A stretch of DNA of 64,000 nucleotides from positions 22,144,665 to 22,208,664 of the forward strand of contig NC_133221.1 in the NCBI RefSeq assembly GCF_040436345.1. The letters run 5' to 3'. Of this stretch, positions 17,601-28,530 are shown piece by piece; position 1 is the stretch's first letter; each line of letters starts with the position of its first letter. The notes below the pieces were generated by a model, which saw nothing but the letters and a program-made list of their open reading frames with translations, was not told the origin of the DNA and searched no databases. A program made the position numbers and the translations under genes. The stretch comes from Pagrus major. Its lineage: Eukaryota > Chordata > Actinopteri > Spariformes > Sparidae.

Positions 17601-18581
17601 CCGTCTCTCCATCAGTCTGTCAGTCAATCTGTCAGCGTGTCTCTCTCAATCGTACGAGTCTTAACCTTTTTATTAACTTTATCAACAGTGATCGTCCTAA
17701 TATCGTCATATCTTCATTTTTTAAATTCTCTTACAGGAACTCCAGCTCTGACATCCCGACAGTTGAAGGAGGCAGACTTTGAAAAGGTTGTGGAGTTTAT
17801 TGATGAAGGGATTCAGATCGCGCTGGATGTGAAGAAGAAGACTGGTGAGAGAGGAAGACATTTCTCTGTTTTGAGTAGACTTTTGATTTATCCAGTGAGA
17901 GTGGTGGAGTTTGACAATTTATATACTGGTAGATACAATATGGTGACATACTGTCTGTTCAGAAGGCTTTCTCATGGTTTATGACCGCTGTGTTTTTTCA
18001 TAACATAATATTTTTACAAATATAAACACAGTTGCCAGTTTATGAACAGTTCTGCAAGAAAGCCCCCTTTATTAAATGTTCAGGGTTTGTGAAAATGATT
18101 GCTGCAAATACATATTTTTATTTAAATTGAATACACCATCTTTAATTCTTTGGTCAGCTTTAGTTATTAATGCATAAATGAATCAATGCCTTTATGGTTT
18201 TTTGAGATATTGGAGGGATTGTCCTACATTTCCCCTCAGAGTGATGGTCCAAAGAAAATATTAGTAATGCTGGAGAGAGCCTTGCTTTTCTTTTTTTTTT
18301 TTTTTGTTTTTAAGATAAACATAATGTTCAGCCTGCCTACCTATTTTTTGTACATTCCCTAACAGGTTTTTAAGCACATGCCAGGGACAGATCCACAATT
18401 TTCACAGCGTTGCAGGATATTTTTTTAACAGATGTATTTGAAATTATCAACAGGAAATCTGGCCAGTTTCAAGTCCTTCCTGCTGGAGGACTCAGAGACA
18501 GTGTCGCGCATCGCAGAGCTACGCCAGCGGGTGGAGCTATTCGCCAGGCCCTTCCCCATGCCTGGATTCACTGACCACTAA
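8628..18581 (+). CDS. shmt2: Serine hydroxymethyltransferase, mitochondrial
   Basis: Twelve coding exons: 8628-8660, 9719-9913, 12661-12740, 13198-13398, 14456-14537, 14672-14794, 15024-15163, 15407-15569, 16758-16857, 17291-17446, 17737-17844, 18454-18581. All junctions keep frame and total 502 aa; human SHMT2 has 504. The enzyme is PLP-dependent and converts serine plus tetrahydrofolate to glycine plus methylene-THF in the mitochondrial matrix. The tiny first exon, [11 protein letters not shown], opens an Arg-rich, acid-free presequence of targeting type. Hallmarks are [56 protein letters not shown] with the Schiff-base Lys at residue 279, and [11 protein letters not shown]. The C-terminus PMPGFTDH matches the family. 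The split codons rebuilt at exon 3/4 (Arg), 4/5 (His), 9/10 and 10/11 (Gly) fit the human protein. It converges on ndufa4l2, as expected from human synteny. Confidence 0.97.
9713..9715 (+). promoter_or_regulatory. Intronic in-frame ATG abutting shmt2 exon 2
   Basis: The last intron bases read ATGCAG immediately before the exon 2 acceptor, and that ATG is in frame with exon 2. A transcript starting inside intron 1 could therefore begin translation here and give [10 protein letters not shown] in place of the exon 1 residues. This is inference; there is no direct sign of an intronic promoter. Confidence 0.25.
12770..13170 (+). repeat. Degenerate GATAC/ATACA tandem repeat
   Basis: About 400 bases of shmt2 intron 3 consist of imperfect units such as ATACAATATGATA, GATACAATACAG and ATGATAC. 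They drift along the array and end only about 30 bases before the exon 4 acceptor. This is a satellite-like array of roughly 5 to 13-base units, not a transposon. Confidence 0.8.
15955..16384 (+). repeat. Interspersed repeat copy 1 (family F)
   Basis: It lies in shmt2 intron 8. It is homologous to the reverse complement of 45109-45525: shared blocks include GGTTTACTTCCT, CCCACTGAATATG, GCTCTATGG, CTGCAATACCACA and GGTGGCCACTTG-type ends, in the same order. No coding frame is seen. It is probably a non-autonomous DNA element, class undetermined. Confidence 0.65.
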
Positions 18582-19660
18582 TAACAACACATGCACAAGG
18601 GCAGTTTCCCCATCACATCACGGACAGATGCTTAATCCTTCAGAGCTCCTCTAAAATAATGGTCACTGTCAAAGTCTGAAAAAGTCATATATAAGTCATA
18701 CTATTATTAAATGTCAGTAACACTTTAAATCCCGAATTTGGGATCTATTAGCATGTATAAACGTTTAATAAATGATTTAAAACAGACTTTAATGTCTTTG
18801 TAAGCAGTTGTAAGTGTTAATTAATGCATTTGTCAGAAACTATCACTCCTTCTGTGATGCATTCATTAGTAGAGGCCAGTGTAAAAACAGATGGATAATT
18901 TATAACTGTTGACAAATACATTAATAAACACTATCTGTTTATAACTACTTTATAGTTTGTTAAGTACCATTTATTTAAGTTACTATATCGAGGACTAGAA
19001 GTGTCTCCTGAATGTCTTATGCTCCTTATGAAGTGATACAACAGTTATGAGGTGATGTAAAAACTGAGAAATGTTTCACATCAGCAGGTTTCATTGGCAC
19101 CCTACTTATTACAGTACTGTGCAAAATCCCCACTCCCAATCAGGTGTGTACCTGCAAGACATGGAAAATTATTGGGGGGGGGTTGCAGGCGACTGATGAT
19201 GAGGCTGATAATGATGAATGCTTTTCCATCAAGACTGTTTTCAGTGGCCTAAAAATGTTGAACGGTAACACGTGAACTTTTAATCACATTAACAGCTGCT
19301 GCACTTGCTGTCATACATTTTCTAGTTTCACACAGGACCTTGAGTGTTTTAGGTATTTGGCTTATTGTCACTAAACTATTTTTAGAGGCCTTATCAGTGT
19401 CAGGTTTTGTCCAGGCCTTGAAAAACTCATAGCAGTTGTTTTGGGAATCAAACACACGCTCAGCTTACACTTAGAAAACCATAAATCGAAAAGGGGAAAC
19501 AGCAAAAAACATTTTAAAACTATGTTTTTAGGGTTTTTTTTTGTATACTACCTTTCCATCTTCTATAACTTCACTTTGCTTTGTATTGTAAAGGATTTGT
19601 GGAGAATGTACAATGTATGTACATCTGTACATCTTCATTTCAATAAAAAAAAAAAAAAAG
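18582..19660 (+). other. shmt2 3' untranslated region
   Basis: No frame continues after the TAA stop. A strong AATAAA at 19642-19647 is followed by an A run and is the best poly(A) candidate, making a 3' UTR of about 1.07 kb. Between about 18716 and 18975 there is an AT-rich segment whose ends are partly complementary (GCATTTGTCAG against TTGACAAATAC). It starts with AGTAACACTTTA, as many fish MITEs do, so the UTR probably contains an old MITE. Confidence 0.5.
19642..19647 (+). other. Poly(A) signal, shmt2 (probable)
   Basis: AATAAA lies 1.06 kb after the stop codon and runs into an A homopolymer. Confidence 0.5.
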
Positions 19661-21504
19661 GGACCCTGAATGTTCAGGTTTGTTGAATTTTCTCTGTTGT
19701 CACCTGCATGAATACCTGCTGCTCTGTGACACACAAGTTCACTTGCTAGAGGCAGATGATTTATGTTTACAGTGGCAGGAGGGAGGAGACTCTGCAGTGT
19801 TTATTAACACTGATCCGTGTTAAGCTGCTGGCACTTCCTCTTACTGTCACCCTCAGGGAAAAGTCCAGAAAAACAAAATAAATGTCGATCTTTATATAGT
19901 GACAGTGGAAAATGGTTGGAGCCAGAGCTTCACATCCTGAGAAAAACCTTTACAGTAACTAATGACGTTTATTCAACCAGCTGATTTATCTTATAAAGAC
20001 TTCTGATCTCCACTGGACGGCCGGTATTATTTTCTATGTGAATGAATTTTGAGACCTTCATCACTCAGCCATCTGCAGAATTTCCTACTCCCTTTGATAC
20101 CATTTTTATTTTTCTGATACCGTCTTTTTACATCTCCCTGCAAACCCACATTACATAATGCTTACAAACACAGGCAGTATTATATTTTATACATGAGAAG
20201 ATGAGAACATTATGTAACACCAGAGTCCTTCACTGTCCTCGCAAAAGCCTCACAACATTTGTTCAAACGCTTCCTCTCCCACTGTTTCTCAAATTGCTGC
20301 AGTCAGATCTTTCTACTCTTGGATAAAAAAGAGTCGGCCTCCTCTTTCTCTAACTCTGAAATGACAAACTTTGTTGTTATTTTATTTTGATGTATTTATT
20401 TCTTATTCTGAAAGGAAAGTTTCCTCTGAAGTCTTTTATAAAGCCAGCTTTGCAACATGAAGCGCTGCTGCTGCCTATTGGAGCACTAAATATTTATTTC
20501 AGTGAGGAACTGAATGGACTTTTGTTTCATGGCAGACGCCTTTGTGTCCCTCTCCGCTCCTCGGCCTGTCCTTCCAATTTTCCGGTTGAAGGTTATTGCT
20601 TCAGCTTCTGCCAGAGGAATGTGTCCCCTCCACAGAGACTGTCCAGCTGTATCACAGGTCAAAGGTCAGGGAAGCTCTCAGCTCTGTCGTCAGAAAACAC
20701 ATAACCAAACACACACACACACACATGCAGCATCACAACACAAGTAAAGACTCATCCACTTCATCTTTGTGCTTGTTTCTCACGACCTGACAACTCCTTT
20801 GACTCGGTGTGTGTGTATTTCAAGGCCTTTGACTATCCTTAGGGAAATCATATGATCCCTCATGTTCCATCGTTCGAGGTCTCTAGCCCCTCTTCTTATT
20901 GCCACAACAATCCCTGTGGTGTTTAAAGGATTTTTTTTTTTTATGCCCGCTGCTCTTTCTTCTCTCTTCATTCGCTCTTTTACTTGAAATATGGGGAAGA
21001 AATGAGATGAATATGAGCTTAGAGAGCTGAAGAGAGGTCGTAAGAGGATGAAACATGAGTCTCACCTTCACTGAACAAAGCCTGTAAGACTGAAAGGGTT
21101 TGTTTTTAATTTATCCTTCAGAGGTGGCAAGGGTACTGCTGTGGAATTCATTAAAAAAAGAGAGAACAAAAAGGAGGGATAAGCACTGTGTGTCAGTGTT
21201 TAATATGACATGGATTCAGTCTCCAAAAAGTTAGTTTATACCATCCAGTTACAAGTCAGGGATTGACAAATCCTTTAGTCTACTGAGAGTTCCCACTAAT
21301 GTATATTTCCTCGTACATCACTCCCGTCTCACTGAAGAATAAAGCAAGAATGGAGGAAGCAGAGTTGGGTATGAAGAGAGAGTTTGATTACTTCAAAATA
21401 TTAATTATTTTTAAAGATCTCATGTGGTTTTAGATAGAACACTATTATGCTTTTTTTGTTTTTCTTTCCTTTCCTTCAGTGTTTTATGTAGGTTGTGTGC
21501 ATGT

Positions 21505-21982
21505 AAAAGGTCTTGAAAGTTAAAAAGCCCAAGTTCCCCACCAACGGGAGCTCCTCCCTCCCACAGAAAACACTACTCCTGAAACACCCCGTCAGTCGTC
21601 TCGCCTTTGATTCCCTGACTTCTTGACATCATTACCTCGCCATGTCACACATTTGAATAATTTATGCCTATGTTCAGGGTAGAAGTGAAACTAACTTGGA
21701 GCTGAAAACACAACAGAGCCGGTCAGAGACATGGTGAGTGGTGCTGGTTCAGGCATGTGTGAGCTGACCAATCAGAGCAGACTTCGTATGCAGGAGGGGG
21801 GCCTTAAAGAGATAGGAGCTAGAACAGAGTGTTTCAAACAGAGGGTGAATACAGTGCTGCAGCACTGGACAGAATGAGAAAACTGATGTGTTTTTTGAGC
21901 ATTAAAGCATTTAAACCTATTCTGGTAGTAACCAAGAATAAAATCAGTAACCTGAAAATGAGCATAATATGTCTCCTTTAAA
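21505..21982 (+). repeat. Unclassified percomorph interspersed repeat
   Basis: The right half reads GAGCTGACCAATCAGAGCAG, GGGGGGCCTTAAAGAGATAG, GAGCATTAAAGCATTTAAAC and CTGAAAATGAGCATAATATG, ending near TCCTTTAAAAG. I recall this order from abundant repeats of spiny-rayed fishes. The left limit, near GTAAAAGGTC, is approximate. No protein is encoded. Confidence 0.5.
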
Positions 21983-22211
21983 AGTCACTGTGAGTAACAC
22001 CTGATTCACTTCATCATATACATGGTATACACAGTGTATGCTTGTGTCTGCAGTATACCTGGATGTCGACTGGTGTGTGTGTGTGTGTGTACTTAGGTTG
22101 AACACACTGTGCTCTGCTGTCATACATCAACACCATGCTGGGTGACTGCTCAGCATCCTGCCACCACTGTAGCTGATCAAAGGGTTGCTGTCACACACAC
22201 TGGTAGATAAA

Positions 22212-22214
22212 TAC

Positions 22215-22246
<32 letters not shown>
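22212..22246. repeat. CA microsatellite
   Basis: About 17 nearly perfect CA units. Confidence 0.9.
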
Positions 22247-22250
<4 letters not shown>

Positions 22251-22384
22251 TATGGTCTTACAAGCACCAATCAGGCTGCAACGTGACAGCTGCACTGCCG
22301 ACAGATGGATCTGCTCCATCAGAATTACTGATTGTGGAAAAAGATCTGTATCTCCGTTCCATGCAGGTGTTTGAGGAAAATTAC

Positions 22385-22420
22385 CTGTCTGTCTGTCTGT
22401 CTGTCCGTCTGTCTGTCTGC
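22385..22420. repeat. GTCT tetranucleotide microsatellite
   Basis: About nine GTCT units with one substitution. Confidence 0.9.
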
Positions 22421-23332
22421 ATGTGTATGTGAGACGGTGCAGATTGGCAACAAACTCTTTTGTATCCAAACATGAATCAGACAGTTTATTTATTGAAAGA
22501 ATACATCCCAGTTTGTGCATCTTTGACTTTTTTTTTCAAAACTTACACAGTGATCACTAAATTTAGTGGCTGCTAAACCTGCAATCATGTGCCAGTTATG
22601 AAGAAACACACACACAGTCGAGTCACGTTAAAGCGCTGCAGCAGGCTTAAAGGTTGCTTTAGTTAAAGCTTCCCACAGACAAAGACATTTTCTTGATTTT
22701 TATATTCAAGCTGACCATTTTGAAATGCTTGCTATATGGTTTTAGATTATTTTTATGTATTTTTCTCTGTTCAAGGCAGATGTTTGTCTCCATTTATTTC
22801 TCTGTGGTATAAAAATCAATGTGCAGACTCTTGAAGCTTATTTGCATGCTGCACTACAGGTTTTGTGAGTCTGATCATTTGTTTATATATCTCACAGAGG
22901 TGAATAGAAACCAATAGATGCCTGAAACATTCAAAATAATACACTGAAATTTCTAAAACATGGCCACATTAGATTATGTGCATGTTATGTAGTATCCCTT
23001 ATTTGTGTTAAATAACAAATAGCTTTAAGAAATAGCAAGTCAAATGTTACCATATCCTGTTGGTTGCTCCTCAGTTCATGAATATATCTCTCCTGCAGAA
23101 GTGTGAGTATGTAGAAATACTACATAATTAACTTTTTCCGTATTCATATGTGCAGTCAGAATGCATTCACTGACAATCCGGGTCACTATTACCAGAAAGC
23201 CAGCTGCTTTGCAAAAACCATACAGGTGCAGAGACACTAAAGTGTTACAGATCCTGATCTAGGATCCATTTGGCCTTCCACCTGCAGAGAGGACTTCAAA
23301 GGGAGGAAGGGGAGAGGAGGCTGGTGAGTGAC

Positions 23333-26300
23333 TCAGAACTCAGGTCCCTCCTTCTTCAGGTTCTTGTAGTCCGTCTCGATGGCCACAAACTGGGGAAGAA
23401 GAGACATATAAGTCAAATCACACAATCAGAATGTCATCCCAGTTTCCTAACACTGAGTACTTGTATGTGTAGTGTGCTGTCTTACCTTGTACTGGTATGT
23501 GGGGTCAAGTTTATTCCATGGCTCAGGGTTATTGGTCTTGTTCCAGCTAAACACACAAACAGGCGTGAACTGGGAGAAGTTAGGCTCTTAGGGAACCTAG
23601 TAGTGATCTGATACTCCTGAGAGCGGCATTATTTCACCCCTGCTTTGATAGATTATGTGCAAAAAATGAAATAAGAAAAATCGCAAAAGTTGGGGTCAGA
23701 TTCAAACTCAGCGGACAGAACCACCAAGACACTCTTAAATGTATCAAGCATGTATACACAATTACTGCTGAAATGAAAGAAATGGGTAACAATTTACAAT
23801 AAGGGACACAAAACTTTTTGTAGTTACTTGGGAACAAATGAGGAACTAACTGCTAGTTAATCATTAGTTAATGAGTGACTCCTAACCCAATTTCATCTGT
23901 AGCTAATGATTAGGTTATGATCAGTTATGTTTTGGTCATATTGATATCATTTTTATGTAGATAAATTGTTTTTAAAAGTAAAAATTCTACAGAGCTTGTA
24001 GAAATGTGCAGAATAAAATAATATCTTTTCCCTAAAAATATTATAACGATTGTGAATTAATAATTTTTTAAAAATTGTCGGGTCCAAAATGATTGTTATG
24101 TTTTTGTGAGCCAATAGTATAAAAGGTTTATCCCGTGGTATCTGTGTTTCATCAATATCAAAAGTCTTGGTAGTTGCCAGTTTGGGGAAAAAACTGCCAT
24201 AATGTTAGCTAACTAGTGATAGCAACGTTAACTTTAGCAAGGGTTAGTAACGTTAACATTAGCTAGCATTAGCAATATTAACTTTAGCTAGCTAGTGTAA
24301 GCAAGGTTAATATTAGCTTGTGTTAGCTACGTTAACATTAGTTGACTGAGTGGTAACCACAGACTAAATCATTACTACATGAGTCCATGTGCTTTCATTC
24401 CTGTTTTGTTCCTCACTTGTTACGCGATTAACTAATCATTAACTAGTAATAAGCTATACATTTGGTTTTAGGAGTTACTCATTAACTATTGGTTAACTGG
24501 CAGCCTGTTCCTCATTCGTTTCTACTTTGTTTCCAAGTAACTTCTCAAAATTTGCGTCCCTTGCTGTAAAGTGTAACCAAGAAATGATGAGAGACCTGTG
24601 AAGAGACAAGACAGTGCACCACACTGTGAGCCCTTGTAAAAAGCTCTTCACTGAGTCTGCTATTATTGGAGCATATTTAAGGGTAAATAAACAGCTGTGA
24701 TACCAGCAGCAGGAGAGGAAGTTGAAGCAAGAGGCAGTTCGAGGGGGAAATGGAAGCGAGGGATCCCTGTGGTCAGTAACAATCATAAAACAAATCTCTC
24801 TGCTTAATGAGGGATTAAAAGTATTCATCTGCCCATGATATGTTTTGTTAAAACGTTAAAGCAAATCTGCATGCAGGATAAGAGGAAGGAAGTTTAATTA
24901 GTCTAAAATCCATCTTTTCCTTGTTTAAATAAATAACGATGTCTGCCTTCCTGTGACCATTGGGGGCCCCTTTATTTTTCTTTGGATACTGCAGTGTAAT
25001 TGTCCTCAAATAAGGTGAAAACAGAATTTAACAGATGTGTGAGCCAGGGAAACACATTTATTAACAAGCTAATTAGCGGTTTCTTTGTTCAAACTGATGC
25101 CTTTGATCAAAGAGTGATTGACAAATGTGTTACCTAATGCTTCACCACTGACAAAACATAGACGTTTATATCATTTGGCCGGTTACTGTTTAGTCATCCA
25201 TGAAAGAGTTTTTTGATTAATCAAATATCATACTGACATATTATTATTAGAGGTCACAGGAGAATTTGAAAGTCCTTACGTGACGTGTGGTCCTTTGGCC
25301 AAACGGATCAGATACAGAGATGCACCACCCATTCCCAAACAGATGAAGAAGAACTGGGGGATGAGCTGCAAAGAGAGAATCAAAAGATCAAGCTTCTTAA
25401 CGACAACACGACATATAGAGTATACAGATTATGTTTACTGTTGAGGTAACAGCAAAACTGTCTGAAGCAACACATCTCTTTCATTGATTGACAACACCTG
25501 CTGATTGAACCTCACAGGATCAGAGGAAACAGAGAGTTCCTGTTCCTTCCATCAGTGTTTGTCTGAGTGAAATCCTAAATTTAGTCTGCTCAGTATTCAA
25601 ATTGTGTCTTATAGTCAGTGGTGGAAGAAGTACTCAGATATCATTAGCATCAAAATATGAAAAGCAAAAGTACTCATGATATAGAATGGCTCATTTAAGA
25701 ACGATGTATGTAATTAATAATTGTAGAAGTGTTAGGGGTAAATGTACTTCAGTATTAATGAAGTTAAAGTGCTTCCGGTAAAGACCTTTATTGGAAGTGT
25801 GCTCTCACTGCTCACTGCATAGCTGTGTACCTACATGTGTAATGAGGGCAGAAGAGTTAAAGTCCACTAGCTGCACACGTTTCTTTTTTGTTTTTAAGTC
25901 TGATTTGCTGCTCATAAAAAGCAAACTCTGCCAGATAATAAGCCTGTCGTATGTCAGAGTAACTCCTTTTCTACGTTGCATCAGTATGAAGCAGTCAGCT
26001 TCACCCTCATGACTCTTGTCATGTCGCTGAACATCTCAGTGAATATGCAAATATAATTCTTGGATTTAAAAAAGGGCAGACGCAGCATTTTTCCCAAAGT
26101 CAACCCACTTATTCAACTATAAGAAACTCTCCTCTGAATCATATGCCAACCATCAACAATAACACCAGGGAAAAACTCATTCTACATCATTTTAAATTAC
26201 ACTTAGTTTTCATAAGGCAACAATTGTCTGGTGAAGTAGCTGAGATTTGCTGCAGCCTGCTGTTTGACCTGGCGCACACTTGAGTTGACACTTCCTGTCT

Positions 26301-27621
26301 CCAGATTATAGTTACTGTAACAGCGTCGGTCTGAGCAGCTGATCAACAAACAGCTTTGAGGATTAACTGCTGGCCTGCTTCTGCTGCGTCACCCTCCTAC
26401 ATCCCAGTGAACCTGCTGACACACAGTACTGTGGAGCTGTGGGAACTAACTACAAGTATATTTACTCAAGTACTGGACTCAAGTGGAGCTACTTTTTCTT
26501 TACTTCACTATCTTTATTCAATGCCTCTTTATACTTCTGCTCCACTACATACATATATCATTATATATTACATTATTACGTCATTATGTGCTGATGCTTC
26601 AATGCTCAATGTTTTAAAGTATCCATGTTTTTACTATTATGCATGAGTTTTACTTGTCACAGTAATTTTTACATTGTTTTATTGGTACTTTTACTCAAGT
26701 AAGGGACCAGAGAGATAAATAGCCACTGATTATTCTACAGCGAAACGACTGAATAATCATTATGTCTGTCTATAATTCTGTCTGTCTGCCAAACTCTGTC
26801 GATGTGGCTTACTGTTTATTTGCCTGTCTGACTCTGTCCGTCTGTCTCTCTCCCATTCAGATTAGCACATAACAAACTTGCTTTTAACAGTCTAAAGCTG
26901 TTAAAATAAACTCCACCTTCACCGGCTACAACCTTAAAGTACAACACCGGCAGGGGCCATTTTGCTGCATAACAGGCACGTCTACCTTTGATATTTCAAG
27001 TACATTTCATTTTTAATTTAATATGTTGTATCACAGTAACATTGTAGTACTATTCCACTGGAACTTAAGTAAGTAAAAGATCAGACTATTTCTTCCAACA
27101 CTAGAGGACTTTACAGTGTGTAAGATGGCAAAATAATCATAGTCATCCAAATGTACCTTTGATTTTTTTTCGTTTTCAAGATGCATGATGGTAGTTAGCA
27201 ACATCATCGATTGTAATCTACCTTTCCCATTTACACAAATCGATTTTATAAGTGTGTGACAATCCTCAGATACTATCTGACCATTTGTGTGGCTGAGTTT
27301 CCACCTTCTGTCACTCTTAAACTTTCTGACTCTCTCTAAAAACAGCCTGTCTCTGTCTGTCTGTCTGTCTGTCTGACTGTTGTAACTTGATCAAGGAGGT
27401 TTGTAGAGGCTCACAGGGATTTGCTCCCTGCAGCTTCTCTCCCTCCCCACACTGTCTGTCTCTCAGCCTGTCTGTCTGTCAGGATGATAGACCATATCAA
27501 TGAGCTCTGGTAGAGTCTCATAGGGATTTCCTCCCTGCAGCTTCTCCCTCTCTCCCTCTCCCTCTCCCTCTCCCTCTCTCTCTCTCTCCCTCTCTCCCTC
27601 TCCCTCTCCCTCTCCCTCTCC

Positions 27622-27687
<66 letters not shown>

Positions 27688-28530
27688 TCTCTCCCCCCTC
27701 TCTGTATCTCCTGGGAGGCTGATGACAAGAAGTTAAAACTCTGTCACTTGGCTCTCTGACAGTGAAGCTGGTTAAAAGTGCAGAAATAATCCCGTCCCCT
27801 GTAGGAACAACTTGTATTTTTTAATTTATTTTATTCCAGTTGCTCACATCCTAAATGCTTAGATTTTGTCAGTTTAGATTTGGGAGGTTCGTAGAAGTCT
27901 TGGGTGTGTTTTCTTAAGCCTCTTGCAATTTGGCTTGATTTTCAATGAGCCACTGGAGCAACTTAACACGCTGAATTACAGTTCAGATAAGATTAGATAA
28001 GACGAAATTAGACTGATCTCTTGACCCATTAATTTACCAACAGCCTACAAACCCTGCAGGTAAACATCAAGTGTGTCTGCTGTATTTTATGAACTAAAGC
28101 TAGAACTTAAGTCAAAATTGAGTATAGCATTTTATTAAACATTTATTTCATGGTGCAAATCTTTTATACCAAAAATCAATACATACATTTTCAGAGGATG
28201 TGATTCATATTATAGTGATATCAGAAAAGACAAACATATTACAATTGGGTTAGTAGCCAATACAAAAACTGAATTCTAGCCTGTTTTTAAAAGCCTAACC
28301 AAGGACAGAGGCACATTGTAGCCGGAACATTTAAGAAAATGAACCATACAGAAGTTTGTTTTTCATCTCAGTTTTCACTCAAACTTAAGCTACATGTTAA
28401 AACATCTTTGAATATGAAAACAAGTTGCTGTGACTGATATTCAAGTACTATAAAGAAAGAAAGTTATGAAATAAAAACTACTTACGCCAGGATGCTTCTT
28501 AGCATGCTCTACTGCTGTCCGAAATATCAT
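23333..28530 (-). CDS. ndufa4l2: NDUFA4-family respiratory-chain subunit (NDUFA4L2-like)
   Basis: Four minus-strand exons, 28530-28486, 25365-25280, 23546-23486 and 23389-23333, join in frame to 82 aa; human NDUFA4 has 81 and NDUFA4L2 has 87. Exon 1 encodes MIFRTAVEHAKKHPG. Exon 2 has the single membrane helix, LIPQFFFICLGMGGASLYLI. Exon 3 has the family signature NNPEPWNKLDPTYQYK, and exon 4 ends DYKNLKKEGPEF before TGA. Proteins of this family sit in the inner mitochondrial membrane; NDUFA4 belongs with cytochrome oxidase, and NDUFA4L2 is a hypoxia-induced relative that lowers respiration. The position beside shmt2 argues for the L2 orthologue. Odd point: human proteins have PDVCWDRK before the signature, while this one has PHVTWNKT, so the Asp, Cys and Arg are absent. 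A TTTATT (AATAAA on minus) at 22793 could end the transcript. Introns 1 and 2 are long and filled with repeats. Confidence 0.92.
23784..24578. mobile_element. Non-autonomous DNA transposon with long inverted repeats
   Basis: The left end GGGTAACAATTTACAATAAG matches the reverse complement of the right end, GGTTACACTTTACAGCAAGG. Pairing continues well over 100 bases inward, with shared blocks such as AGTTACTTGG, AACAAATGAGGAAC and TTAATGAGT. The middle holds a GTTAGC/GTTAACATTAGC-rich segment (about 24200-24345) and no open frame. It lies in ndufa4l2 intron 2. Confidence 0.75.
25616..25880 (+). mobile_element. hAT-like terminal fragment
   Basis: It begins CAGTGGTGGAAGAAGTACTC, a terminus common to fish hAT-type non-autonomous elements. 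AAAAGTACT-rich sequence follows. The far boundary is uncertain. It lies in ndufa4l2 intron 1. Confidence 0.5.
26437..27103 (-). mobile_element. hAT-like non-autonomous element, reversed
   Basis: It starts GGAACTAACTACAAGTATAT then TTTACTCAAGTACTG, and ends AGACTATTTCTTCCAACACTA. The end is the diverged reverse complement of the CAGTGGTGGAAGAAGT terminus seen at 25616. CTGT-rich simple sequence (about 26765-26850) is embedded. Internal ACTT/AAGT blocks are typical of this group and there is no transposase frame. It lies in ndufa4l2 intron 1. Confidence 0.55.
27541..27696. repeat. CT / CCCTCT polypyrimidine tract
   Basis: About 155 bases of pyrimidine-only CT and CCCTCT units lie in ndufa4l2 intron 1. 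The strand purity makes it a possible triplex (H-DNA) former. Confidence 0.9.

Larger units (their letters stand above)
19661..22792. other. Intergenic between convergent shmt2 and ndufa4l2
   Basis: No coding exon is recognised on either strand. It contains an interspersed repeat (about 21505-21982), a CA tract (22212-22246) and a GTCT tract (22385-22420). Confidence 0.5.

Noticed and set aside
27411-27728. 105-codon Arg/Glu repeat protein on the minus strand
   Set aside because: It is a translation of the CT tract.
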